64,000 bases of DNA from assembly GCA_964506465.1 (NCBI GenBank), contig CAZDLM010000003.1:1-64000 (forward strand), written 5' to 3'. A program made the translations under genes and the position numbers. Source of the stretch: UBA6109 sp964506465 (GTDB lineage Bacteria; Desulfobacterota; Syntrophia; Syntrophales; UBA6109). Positions 16,759-24,807 of this stretch are shown here, piece by piece. The first letter of the stretch is position 1. Each line of letters starts with the position of its first letter. The notes under the pieces were generated by a model, which made no database searches, was not told the origin of the DNA, and was given only the letters and a program-made list of their open reading frames with translations.

Positions 16759-17635
16759 TCCGTACCCCCTTGAGGTGTATTATCGGAAGATCTATAGATT
16801 TGGAAATTGCAATTGCGAGTCGATGTCTGTGGCATTGATTTGGATCGCTCTCCATACACATCAAAGTAGTGGCCTTTTCTTTAATTAAAGAAATAGCTTG
16901 TCTTATAATTTTCTTCTGTTTACTGAGGACTTCGGAATCGTATTGATTAAATAATTTTTGATAATCTTCCTTTGTGGTCAGTTCCCGACGGAGATGAGGG
17001 GGTATCCCAAGCTCAGGAATATGAAAATACTCAATCCCTATATTCTCGCAGAGTCCTTTAAGCGTTTTTTTATGAAAGCCATAGCGCCGCGATATAGGAT
17101 TATTTCTGACGTCAATAATTCGTGAAATACCCACCTTCAGTAAGTCGTTTAAGAATCCGTCTATCGATCTACCTTCATATCCTGTTGTGTAAATGGCAGG
17201 ATTTGCACAGGGACGTTGCATGCGGCGCCTTTCTGGATATGCGCTGTTAACCGTGAACCATTCGTATCGATCATAAACTAAATCTAACAATTCAAATTCA
17301 GTCAGTTTTTCATATTTCTTTAGTAGTGAGCGTATTTCCCGCTGTGTCTGCCATGGTATTGAGCCAAAACGCCTATTTCCGAAAGAGGTGAGCGACCACT
17401 TGTCCTCTTCAGCATTGGATATGTAACCTTCTCGAACGAGTTTGTCGATTTCATGCCTCAACGAAAAACTATAAGGGCCATAATGATAAGGGAAAAATTC
17501 ATAGTAGGAATTTCCACCTTTACTTTCTGTCTCAGTCGCCATCAAGAAACACAATTTCACCAGCTGAAGATGGCTTATGCCCCCCCCGACGCAATTAATT
17601 AGTGATATTATTAACTCTTGCCGATGCAGCATCAC
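16658..17635 (-). CDS. DUF488 protein with N-terminal winged-helix/SocA-like domain
   Basis: 325 aa. Residues 1-90 (HLQLVKLCFLMATE, FFPYHYGPYSFSL, LVREGYI) look like a winged-helix or Panacea/SocA-like (DUF4065) antitoxin domain. Residues 148-295 are DUF488: IYTTGYEGRSIDGF, DVRNNP (175-180), and MCMESDPNQCHRHRLA with Cys260, Cys268, His269, Arg270. DUF488 function is undefined. The last 30 residues overlap the following gene and may be a frame run-on. ATG 17635. Confidence 0.75.
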   Translation of the reverse strand: MMLHRQELIISLINCVGGGISHLQLVKLCFLMATETESKGGNSYYEFFPYHYGPYSFSLRHEIDKLVREGYISNAEEDKWSLTSFGNRRFGSIPWQTQREIRSLLKKYEKLTEFELLDLVYDRYEWFTVNSAYPERRRMQRPCANPAIYTTGYEGRSIDGFLNDLLKVGISRIIDVRNNPISRRYGFHKKTLKGLCENIGIEYFHIPELGIPPHLRRELTTKEDYQKLFNQYDSEVLSKQKKIIRQAISLIKEKATTLMCMESDPNQCHRHRLAIAISKSIDLPIIHLKGVRNVSGKTCAGSHYSSDIPSPIAVSRRACLYGRNN

Positions 17636-17668
17636 GATTCCTTGATACAGAGAATGATTTTTATGAAG

Positions 17669-17694
17669 ATTATAGTAAAGCAGGGAACTGTCAA
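17669..17694 (-). promoter_or_regulatory. Candidate promoter of the DUF488 pair
   Basis: Read on the minus strand, a perfect TTGACA and a perfect TATAAT are present, but separated by only 14 bp. Either the spacing is suboptimal or only the -10 is used. Confidence 0.35.
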
Positions 17695-17806
17695 GGATAT
17701 TCCTGATAATTTTTCGAGATTCATTTGATTCCGGGCCAAAATTTTCTTCCTTCCAACCAAGTGTAAAGCATCGTGGAAGTGAGTTATCTTAACTTCGGGT
17801 ACTTAG

Positions 17807-18124
17807 TTACCTCACCCCTCCACACCAACCTTCAACAAGCCGGAAAATGTCCGGAGGCTGATGGAAGAGAGTCTGGGGCGCATGCTCCGGGGTTCCGTCG
17901 AGCAGAAGGCAACGCTTCAGGAATTTGCCGGGGTTCACGGAAAGGGATATTTCTTCTTTCTCACAGACAAGGCGCCCAAGCCGGGTGAATATCCGTATGC
18001 CGTGCGGACAGGCCTCGGGGTGGGCGACCTCTTGCTGAGCGCCACGGTCCTTTGCAGATCGAAGAATTCGGAAGGAATCACCTCGACGATCAGGGCTCTT
18101 CAGGAAGCACGGCAGGCCAGATAG
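17807..18124 (+). pseudogene. C-terminal fragment of a longer gene at the island's right edge
   Basis: The open frame continues in sense upstream of the only ATG (17861) as TFNKPENVRRLMEESLG and then meets a TAG at 17804. The rest (GKGYFFFLTDKAPKPGEY, GVGDLLLSATVLCR) reads like the last 100 residues of a larger secreted or soluble protein. No ribosome site is visible. Composition is GC-rich like the chromosome. I infer that the 5' part was lost when the island arrived. Confidence 0.5.
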
Positions 18125-18142
18125 GAGGCAGCGGCGCCGTTC

Positions 18143-18790
18143 CTATGGCAGGTGTTTGATAATATCTTCCGCGGCCCTCTTGATGGTCGTCTTGAGCGTG
18201 ACCGTATTTTCGGTGACTGTGTCGACGGCGTAGTGCATTTCCTGTACGCCCTCCCACGCGATGGAGCCGGTCTCGATGTTCCAGATTTGAAAGAACAGCC
18301 TCACGTGCGCATATTTCGTCACGATCATGCGCAGTCCCAGGAATCCAAACCGCTCCGTTGCGCCCTGGACGAAATTCATGAGCTTCAGTTGCGCCACGTA
18401 TCCCGTCTTTGTCGCTTCGCCCACCTTCCTCAGCATGTCATGGCCGAATAATCCCGTGTTGCGATACTCCTCGATCATGTGCTTGTAGTCGTCGGCGAGG
18501 CCGGCCTGACTCAGGGCGTTCAGGGTTTCCGGGAGGCCGACGCACCGCACGGCGGGCCGTTCCTTGCTCAGGACTTCGGCAAATATGAGGGCGAGCGCCT
18601 GCTTCTCCTCTTCCTGGCCGGTGATCGTGGACGGCGTCAGAAATGCGACGCCCTGCTTGGCGAGATCTTCCGCGCTGAGCGAAATCTGATGATGGTCGGT
18701 CGCGTCATACACCTGGGGCAGAAAGCAGGACGACACCACGCCCGCCATGACCAGCAGCATCAGCCATCGTGTTTTTTCAATCCGCTTCAT
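18143..18790 (-). CDS. Predicted lipoprotein, function unknown
   Basis: 215 aa. Lipobox in LLVMAGVVSSC near residue 20. The mature part has a mixed alpha/beta pattern (LALIFAEVLSKERP, LRKVGEATKTGYVAQLKL, LFFQIWNIETGSIAWEG) like GNA1162/CsgG-related envelope lipoproteins, though identity is not certain. GGAGGA precedes ATG 18790. It follows the DUF3108 gene by 20 nt, so the two form an envelope operon. Confidence 0.75.
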   Translation of the reverse strand: MKRIEKTRWLMLLVMAGVVSSCFLPQVYDATDHHQISLSAEDLAKQGVAFLTPSTITGQEEEKQALALIFAEVLSKERPAVRCVGLPETLNALSQAGLADDYKHMIEEYRNTGLFGHDMLRKVGEATKTGYVAQLKLMNFVQGATERFGFLGLRMIVTKYAHVRLFFQIWNIETGSIAWEGVQEMHYAVDTVTENTVTLKTTIKRAAEDIIKHLP

Positions 18791-18810
18791 AGTCCTATCC
18801 TCCGAAACGG

Positions 18811-19632
18811 CTACTCCCCCTGATGACCGCCGTCCTGAGACGGCCCGTGCACATACTCGATCAGATCGGCGTTGATGGAGCCGATCAGGACCTTGCTCTT
18901 CATCCGGACGATCATCTTGCGGCTGTCGTCGGTCAGCCAGAAGTAGACATCCCCTTTCCTTCGAAAGATCCCCTCGAATTTGAAGAGCGGCTTGACGACG
19001 ATCGTGTTGAAGGCGCCTGCGGGCGTCTCGATGCGTTCCTTGCGGAGGACCTGGGCGAGGACCTCCCAAAGCTTCTTGTCGTCGAAGACCTCGAAGGTGA
19101 TCGTCTTTCCGACCGCGAGTTCCTTCGTCCGGAAGTAGTAATAGGCGGAAAGGGAATCAGAGACGAAGGCGGGAATGTCGCAGATGGAGACTTCGCCGTT
19201 CTTCGTGAAGGTCGCCTTGCGCTCGGCGTAGTCAAAGATGATCTCCTTGTCGCTCCGGTACGTGCCCTCTTCCTGGCGAACCACGTACCTGTAAGGTGCG
19301 AGCGTGTCCGCAAATAGAAGAGAGTGGATCCGGTCCCGCACCGGGTAAAAAGCATCGACAAACTCATTGGAAGTCGTGACGGCGGAAATGCCGTACATCT
19401 TCCTCCCGCCGAGATATCCGGCATCCGAGGCCTCCATCACCGTTTTCCCCGCCGGAATGCCGAGCCACGACAGCCTGAACACGAGCCGTTCCCCGTTCCA
19501 CAGTACCGGCGGGGAGGCGAAGGACTCTGCCGCGGCGCCGGCGGAAAGAATGAAAAAGGCCAGAATGCAGGGCAAGGCCCTGTTCCGGAAACCGCTCAAG
19601 GGCAACCTCCCTGCCGGTGACCGCTTCCGCAA
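18811..19632 (-). CDS. DUF3108 domain-containing secreted protein
   Basis: 273 aa. Signal peptide (ALPCILAFFILSAGAAAESFA). The mature part matches the DUF3108 pattern: ERLVFRLSWLGIPAGKTVME, FYPVRDRIHSL, then IETPAGAFNTIVVKPL and VYFWLTDDSRKMIVRMKSK. These periplasmic beta-rich proteins are of unknown role, probably in the outer membrane or surface polymers. First gene of the pair. Confidence 0.85.
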   Translation of the reverse strand: MRKRSPAGRLPLSGFRNRALPCILAFFILSAGAAAESFASPPVLWNGERLVFRLSWLGIPAGKTVMEASDAGYLGGRKMYGISAVTTSNEFVDAFYPVRDRIHSLLFADTLAPYRYVVRQEEGTYRSDKEIIFDYAERKATFTKNGEVSICDIPAFVSDSLSAYYYFRTKELAVGKTITFEVFDDKKLWEVLAQVLRKERIETPAGAFNTIVVKPLFKFEGIFRRKGDVYFWLTDDSRKMIVRMKSKVLIGSINADLIEYVHGPSQDGGHQGE

Positions 19633-19980
19633 TCATCAAATAGGGGCCTGGCGGCCGATCCTCCCCATTCTGCGGCCGCGGCCGCACCGGTTCCCGGTCT
19701 CCCGCGCGGCCCGCCGGACCCCGCGGTTCGCGAACGTCGGAAACCGGGCGATTCCTATGAAATACAAGAATGCGGTCCGATGCACCATCGGGGATACCCT
19801 GATTCGTCGTAGGGTATTTCGTACATCGCTTCAGGGCCGGCCCCCGCCAATTTGCACGTCCGGATTTATTTTCTGCGTCGCCTCGTGTAGAATCCTTCCC
19901 GCGAAGAAGTCGCGCCGGGGGCATATCGGGAACTTGTTTTCTCGGACGGGGGAGAGTCCCGCAGCAGGGGAGAGAGGTCC
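19633..19980. other. Divergent intergenic region, holding the left part of direct repeat copy 1
   Basis: No gene is supported here. From 19834 on it is repeated at 23541. A conserved TAGAAT (19885 region) in both copies may be the -10 of ywbE. Confidence 0.4.
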
Positions 19981-20267
19981 ATGAAGGGGCAGAACCGATC
20001 GGAGATTGCAGCGGGTGCACGGGTGAAGGTGGTTCAGAAGCAGGATCAGCGGACCGGCGCACTTACGGAAGGCATTGTCCGGGATATTCTCACCAGGTCC
20101 GCCCACCACCCCCACGGCATCAAGGTGCGTCTGGAGAGCGGCATCGTCGGCCGGGTGAAAGATGTCCTGGGGACATGAAGGGTTTGAACGGACGGCAGAA
20201 GGAGGCAGGCATGCGGATTTTCGTCGGTACGGGCGCATTGAAATGGGCGCTGTCCCTGTTCTTGTTG
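19834..20267 (+). repeat. Direct repeat copy 1 (ywbE unit)
   Basis: About 434 bp, nearly identical by eye (roughly 95%) to 23541-23977. It spans the ywbE promoter region, all of ywbE and the first 19 codons of the downstream hydrolase gene. Confidence 0.9.
19981..20178 (+). CDS. YwbE family protein, copy 1
   Basis: 65 aa. MKGQNRSEI then VKVVQKQDQRTGALTEGIV and HHPHGIKVRL match the YwbE/DUF2196 family, small KOW-like basic proteins of unknown function. GGGGAG precedes the ATG. Its TGA overlaps an upstream in-frame ATG of the hydrolase gene. A second copy at 23689 differs at only three residues. Confidence 0.9.
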   Translation: MKGQNRSEIAAGARVKVVQKQDQRTGALTEGIVRDILTRSAHHPHGIKVRLESGIVGRVKDVLGT

Positions 20268-21434
20268 TTTTCGACGCTGGGTGCGGGCTTCGCTCTGGGG
20301 GATTCGGGCGAGAAGAGCGCGGAACTGAAATTTGTCGCGGAATACCAGGGGGGAAAGCTTTTCAAGGCGGGCGACGTCCGCGTCCCGGTGCTGACGGGCA
20401 GTTACCGTCAGATGGGGCTGCAGTACGGGGCCCTTCTGAAGGACGATCTGCAGGCGATGCACACCGCCATCGGCGAGGTCTTTCTGAATAATCCGGACGA
20501 AAAGAGAAGGATGCCCGCGGAAAGGCTGAATACGATCGCCTGGGCCCTGTTCGACCGCTACCCCCAGCGCTACAAGGAGATCCTGCTCGGAATGGCGGAG
20601 ACCTCCGGCCTCGGGCTGCACAAGATGCTTCTCGTCAACGCGCTCGAGTGGTTCCCGAAGATCAACAAACTGTCTTACGGCAAGTGTTCCGGCATCGCGG
20701 TCTGGGGTCCCTATACCAAAGGCCCGGTCGTATTCGGGAGAAATGACGATGACGATCCGGCCTACCTGGCCTTCGCCCGCCCGGTCGTGGCCGTTTTCAA
20801 GCCGAACGACGGGAGCATCCCCTCGGCCCTGATCAACTATCCCGGCGTGATCTACAACGCGACGGGGATGAACGCCGACGGCCTGTTCATGGAGCTGAAT
20901 TCCGGGAACGAGATGGGCTTCGCCCTGGGCCGCACGTCCATTTTCACGACGCTGTTCCTGTATCTGCAGGAGTACCACAATCTCGCCGAGCTGGACCGCG
21001 CCATGCGTTCCACCCTGACGGACATGAGCTCCATTGTGACGGTGGCCGATCCGACCCGCGCGTATTCCTACGAATGCTCGCTCTGGGATACGAAGCGGCG
21101 CGACCAGGACGCCGAGGGAATCGTTGCGGCGGCGAACGAATACTCGCATCCGGACTGGAATATCACGCCGTCGGACCCGGCGACGGACCCCGGTGCGAAC
21201 CAGCGCCGGAAGGGAAACCTTTTGAAGCTCGGCGCCAAGTTCAAGGGAGCGATCACTCCGGAAGTGATGATGAAGGATATCATGGACATCGATATCAAGA
21301 ACGGCGGGGCTACCCACGGCGGGACCATCTTCCAGGTTGTCGCCGCGCCGGCGGATCGGAAGGTCTGGGTAAAGGTGCCCAAACGGGTGGAGTGGACGGA
21401 AGTCTCGTTGGAGCCGCTGTTCCGAATGAAATAG
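20211..21434 (+). CDS. Secreted C45/acyl-transferase-like Ntn hydrolase
   Basis: 407 aa. Signal peptide at residues 1-28 (LKWALSLFLLFSTLGAG). VPVLTGSYRQMGLQYG is the family entry motif. The predicted nucleophile is Cys159 in YGKCSGIAVWG, followed by VVFGRNDDDDP (about 173-183) as in C45 peptidases/acyl-CoA:6-APA acyltransferase-like enzymes. These cleave or transfer amide-linked acyl groups; the substrate is unknown. ATG 20211 is set by AAGGAGG just upstream; the frame is open to 20175. If Cys159 is the nucleophile, it would normally become N-terminal by autocleavage. Confidence 0.78.
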   Translation: MRIFVGTGALKWALSLFLLFSTLGAGFALGDSGEKSAELKFVAEYQGGKLFKAGDVRVPVLTGSYRQMGLQYGALLKDDLQAMHTAIGEVFLNNPDEKRRMPAERLNTIAWALFDRYPQRYKEILLGMAETSGLGLHKMLLVNALEWFPKINKLSYGKCSGIAVWGPYTKGPVVFGRNDDDDPAYLAFARPVVAVFKPNDGSIPSALINYPGVIYNATGMNADGLFMELNSGNEMGFALGRTSIFTTLFLYLQEYHNLAELDRAMRSTLTDMSSIVTVADPTRAYSYECSLWDTKRRDQDAEGIVAAANEYSHPDWNITPSDPATDPGANQRRKGNLLKLGAKFKGAITPEVMMKDIMDIDIKNGGATHGGTIFQVVAAPADRKVWVKVPKRVEWTEVSLEPLFRMK

Positions 21435-21474
21435 AGAGTCCTTCCCGGCGCTTGCGCGCGGTCCGTCGTCATCC

Positions 21475-21511
21475 GGCCCCGATCGAGTCCCGATCGGGGC
21501 CGAACGTTTTT
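21475..21511 (+). terminator. Rho-independent terminator after the Ntn hydrolase
   Basis: Perfect 11-bp stem GGCCCCGATCG / CGATCGGGGCC (21475-21485 with 21491-21501) with a 5-base loop, then CGAACGTTTTT. Confidence 0.88.
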
Positions 21512-21669
21512 GATGAGCCGCCAGCCTCCCCCGGTCATGGAGGAGGCCGTCTCCCCGGTTCCGCTGCCTGCTCTTTGCATTATCTGCGGCGGTGCGGCCC
21601 CGGCGGGTCAACAGAGATATTTTGACTTGAAACCGGGGCGTCTTTTGTGCAAAAGGGCGTCTGAGCTTA

Positions 21670-21696
21670 TCGGCGCGCGGGCGCCGAATTTTTTTT
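21670..21696 (+). terminator. Terminator-like hairpin in the fadD leader
   Basis: TCGGCGC-GCGG-GCGCCGA (21670-21687) followed by a run of eight T from 21689. It ends 18 nt before the fadD start, so it may act as an attenuator rather than close a gene. Confidence 0.65.
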
Positions 21697-21714
21697 GAAG
21701 GGAATGTGCAGTCT

Positions 21715-23541
21715 ATGGCGATTTTCGAATACGGCGAGTACAGGAACGAATACGATCCCCCCGACAACCTGGTGGAGATCTTCGAAAACAGCGTCGCCCG
21801 GTATCCGGACAACCCGCTGATCGGCGAAAAGGACGGCGCGGGCGAGTACCAATGGGTGACCTACGGCCAGATCGCGCTCCGGGTGAACAATCTGCGGGCG
21901 GGTCTGGCCGCGATCGGGGTCAAGGCGGGCGACGCCGTCGGAATCATCGCGAACAACCGGAAGGAGTGGCTCATCGGGGAGATGGCCGTGCAGGGCCTGG
22001 GCGCCATGTACGTCCCCATGTACGAAAAAGAGCTGGTGTCCATGTGGAAATACATCGTCAAGGACGCCGAGATCAAGATCCTCTTCGTATCCAAGCCGGA
22101 AGTGCTGCAGAAGGTCAAGGACTTCCCGCGCGACATCCCCACCCTGAAACAGATCTTCCTGATCGAGGGCGCGGGGGAGGGCTCCATGGAGGCGCTCGAG
22201 AGGCGGGGCGCGGAAAAGCGGGTCCCCGCCCGGAGGCCGAAGCACTCGGACATCGCGCTGCTGATCTACACCTCGGGCACCACGGGCGAACCCAAGGGCG
22301 TCCTCCTTTCCCACGGCAATCTGGCGGAAAACGTCAAGGCCGGGCTCGCCTGGTTCACGAACCTGAACGAGAAAAGCCGGTGCATCTCCATGCTCCCCTG
22401 GGCGCACTCCTTCGGAATCACGGCCGATCTGCACGCCTTCCTCATGCGGGGCGCTTCCATCGGCATCATGGGATCGGTGGAGACCCTCATCGACGACCTT
22501 CCCAAGGTCCGTCCCACCTTCATGATCACCGTGCCCCGGATCTTCAACAAGGTCTACAACGGCGTGTGGGCGAAGATGCGGGAGGCGGGCGGCGTGAAGC
22601 TGAAGCTCTTCGAAATGGCGCTTGCGGCCGCGAACGCCAAGCGGGAGACGGGAAAGATCGGCTTGAAATTCAAGATCCTGGACCGGATTGTCCTGAAGAA
22701 GATCCGGGACCGCTTCGGTGGATGCCTCGAGAACGCCGTCACCGGCAGCGCGCCCATGAACGTGGAGATCGCCAAGTTCTTCATCGACGTCGGTATCCCC
22801 ACCTACGACGCCTACGGCTTGAGCGAATGCTCCCCGGCCATCACCATCAACTCCCCCCTGATGGGCAATCGCCTGGGTTCGGTCGGCAAGCCGATCAACA
22901 AAACCAAGGTCGTGATCGACCGCTCGCGGACCGGAACGGACGGCGACGACGGGGAGATCATCTGCTTCGGGCCGCAGTGCATGGTCGGTTACCACAAGAA
23001 GCCGGAAAAGACGAAGGAAGTGATCGTGGAGATGCGCGGCATGCGGGGGCTGCGCACCGGAGACCGCGGCTACCTCGACGACGACGGTTTCCTGTACATC
23101 ACCGGCCGGTTCAAGGAAGAGTACAAACTGGCGAACGGGAAATACGTCTATCCGGAAACCGTCGAGCAGGAGATGAAGGTCCTGCCCTGGATCCTGAATG
23201 CCATCGTCGCCGGGGCGGGCCACGAATACAACGTGGGGCTGATCGTCCCGGACATGAAACTGCTGCAGCATCTGGCCGCGGAGATGAAGCTGTCGGTCTC
23301 CCCGAAGCACCTCTTCGACCCTGCCAACCCCGTGAGCCAGAAATTCAAGGATCTGCTCACCGCTGAGGTCCAAAACCATCTCCGGAAGACGGTAGGCTCC
23401 TACGAAATCCCGCGCAAGTTCGCCTTCATCTTCGACGATTTCACGCTGGAGAACGGCATGCTGACCCAGACCATGAAGATCAAGCGGGGCGTGATCACCG
23501 AAAAATACGGGGCCATGCTGGAGGAGCTTTACAGGAGTTAG
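21715..23541 (+). CDS. fadD: Long-chain acyl-CoA synthetase, AMP-forming (FadD/ACSL-like)
   Basis: About 608 aa. The AMP-binding motif LIYTSGTTGEPKGVLLSHGN is near residue 180. DAYGLSECSPAIT follows, then the GLRTGDRGYLDDDGFLYITGR hinge. The adenylation Lys lies near the C-terminus (TQTMKIKRGVI). Activates free fatty acids with ATP and CoA. Family shape is the ACSL/FadD15 group. I use ATG 21715 (MAIFEYGEY); an in-frame GTG at 21706 is possible. The final base of its stop codon is the first base of repeat copy 2. Confidence 0.9.
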   Translation: MAIFEYGEYRNEYDPPDNLVEIFENSVARYPDNPLIGEKDGAGEYQWVTYGQIALRVNNLRAGLAAIGVKAGDAVGIIANNRKEWLIGEMAVQGLGAMYVPMYEKELVSMWKYIVKDAEIKILFVSKPEVLQKVKDFPRDIPTLKQIFLIEGAGEGSMEALERRGAEKRVPARRPKHSDIALLIYTSGTTGEPKGVLLSHGNLAENVKAGLAWFTNLNEKSRCISMLPWAHSFGITADLHAFLMRGASIGIMGSVETLIDDLPKVRPTFMITVPRIFNKVYNGVWAKMREAGGVKLKLFEMALAAANAKRETGKIGLKFKILDRIVLKKIRDRFGGCLENAVTGSAPMNVEIAKFFIDVGIPTYDAYGLSECSPAITINSPLMGNRLGSVGKPINKTKVVIDRSRTGTDGDDGEIICFGPQCMVGYHKKPEKTKEVIVEMRGMRGLRTGDRGYLDDDGFLYITGRFKEEYKLANGKYVYPETVEQEMKVLPWILNAIVAGAGHEYNVGLIVPDMKLLQHLAAEMKLSVSPKHLFDPANPVSQKFKDLLTAEVQNHLRKTVGSYEIPRKFAFIFDDFTLENGMLTQTMKIKRGVITEKYGAMLEELYRS

Positions 23542-23977
23542 GGCGGCGCCCCGCCAATTTGCACGTCCGGATTTATTTTCTGCGTCGCCTCGTGTAGAAT
23601 CCTTCCCCGCGAAGAAGTCGCGCCGGGAGCATATCGGGAACTTGTTTTCTCGGGCGGGAGAGAGTCCAGCAGCAGGGGAGAGATGTCCATGAAGGGGCAG
23701 AACCGATCGGAGATCGTAGCGGGCGCACGCGTGAAGGTGGTTCAGAAGCAGGATCAGCGGACCGGCGCGCTTACCGAAGGCATTGTCCGGGATATTCTCA
23801 CCAGATCGCCCCACCACCCCCACGGCATCAAGGTGCGCCTGGAGAGCGGCATTGTCGGCCGGGTGAAAGATGTCTTGGGGATATGAAGGGGATTTGAACG
23901 GACGGCAGAAGGAGGCAGGCATGCGGATTTTCGTCGATGCGGGCGCATTGAAATGGGCGCTGCCCCTTTTTTTGTTG
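23541..23977 (+). repeat. Direct repeat copy 2 (ywbE unit)
   Basis: Counterpart of 19834-20267 with scattered substitutions and single-base indels. It starts at the fadD stop codon and ends where the copied hydrolase start loses similarity. Confidence 0.9.
23689..23886 (+). CDS. YwbE family protein, copy 2
   Basis: 65 aa from ATG 23689, matching the copy 1 start (an extra ATG at 23683 adds two codons). It differs from copy 1 by Ala/Val at residue 11, Ala/Pro before HHPHG and Thr/Ile at the end. Most nucleotide changes between the copies are silent, which suggests both are kept under selection. Confidence 0.88.
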   Translation: MKGQNRSEIVAGARVKVVQKQDQRTGALTEGIVRDILTRSPHHPHGIKVRLESGIVGRVKDVLGI

Positions 23978-24004
23978 CGACCATGCCGACGGCAGTCCAG
24001 CTAG
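23921..24004 (+). pseudogene. Truncated copy of the Ntn hydrolase start
   Basis: AAGGAGG and ATG are intact and 19 codons match the signal peptide of the gene at 20211 (MRIFVDAGALKWALPLFLL). Similarity then ends and a TAG follows after 27 codons. A remnant left by the 3.7-kb duplication or recombination. Confidence 0.8.
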
Positions 24005-24281
24005 CAAGCATCATCATAAGAGTTCCCGTCCTGTGTGATGTGGTTAACACAAAATGCGTGATGCCGTTAACATTGCCGTATATTCATCTTGCCTTGCCCT
24101 TGCCCGTGAGCGTAGCGTTCTTAAAAGCACGGAGTACCGCGAAGCATGGGTCGGAAAAGGCATCGATACGCGTTCAAGTTTCAAGTCCTCGCGCGCCCCG
24201 AGTCCATCACGGAGGCGCAGAGCGTTGAGAAGCTTTTCGACACGACGATCAGGCGTTTTTCTTTTGCGGGAGAACCGGTCT
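24005..24281 (+). other. Intergenic stretch before the FecR-domain gene
   Basis: GTTAAC occurs twice about 28 bp apart (near 24042 and 24067). Otherwise I see no gene or strong promoter. Confidence 0.3.
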
Positions 24282-24737
24282 ATGAAAACGTTTCTAATCA
24301 TTGTCTGCTTTGCATGTATTTGCTGCATCGGCGTCGCCGCGGCCGCAGAACCGAAGGTGGGGTTCGTAAAGAATGTTTCCGGGGTGGCATCCATTGAGCG
24401 CAATCACGTCACGGTATCCGCTAAAGTCAAAGACGCTGTGATGGAGAAGGATGTCCTCGTAACGGGCCAAGGCGGGTCCATGGGGATCATCCTGCAGGAC
24501 AACAGCGTCATGACCCTCGGTCCCGATACACGTCTCGTTATTGCGGAGTTCGCATTCGAACCCGCCGACGAAAAGCTCTCTTTCGTGGCCCGGATTACAA
24601 AGGGTATGGTGGTTTATCTCTCCGGCCTGATCGCCAAGCTGAAGAAGGGCAGCGTCAAATTCGAGACTCCTTCCACGGCGTGCGCCGTCCGCGGGACGCA
24701 TCTCGCCATCAAGGTTGACGATCCAGGGACGTTATGA
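24282..24737 (+). CDS. Secreted FecR-domain protein
   Basis: 151 aa. Signal peptide MKTFLIIVCFACICCIGVAA, then a FecR domain: GFVKNVSGVASIER, VLVTGQGGSMGIILQDNSVMTLGPDTRLVI, TPSTACAVRGTHLAIKVDD. It has no membrane helix or ECF sigma partner, so it is not a classical anti-sigma. It resembles stand-alone periplasmic FecR proteins that pair with OmpA or CHASE2 proteins. The OmpA-like lipoprotein follows after 70 nt. Confidence 0.82.
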   Translation: MKTFLIIVCFACICCIGVAAAAEPKVGFVKNVSGVASIERNHVTVSAKVKDAVMEKDVLVTGQGGSMGIILQDNSVMTLGPDTRLVIAEFAFEPADEKLSFVARITKGMVVYLSGLIAKLKKGSVKFETPSTACAVRGTHLAIKVDDPGTL

Positions 24738-24807
24738 CGAACGAGATCGGGAAACCGGTCCCTTCCGCTGCGTTGAGGAGTGCGGCGCGGCGTCAGAAAG
24801 AGACGTG

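Noticed and set aside
17739..17760. AAAATTTTCTTCCTTC at about 17740 also occurs near 37902, considered as an attachment or insertion repeat
   Set aside because: Only 16 bases and low complexity, and no mobile gene lies between the two sites to support an attachment pair.
24146..24397. Open frame starting MGRKRHRYAFKF, considered as a transposase start
   Set aside because: Resemblance ends after a few basic residues and it runs into the FecR-domain gene in another frame.
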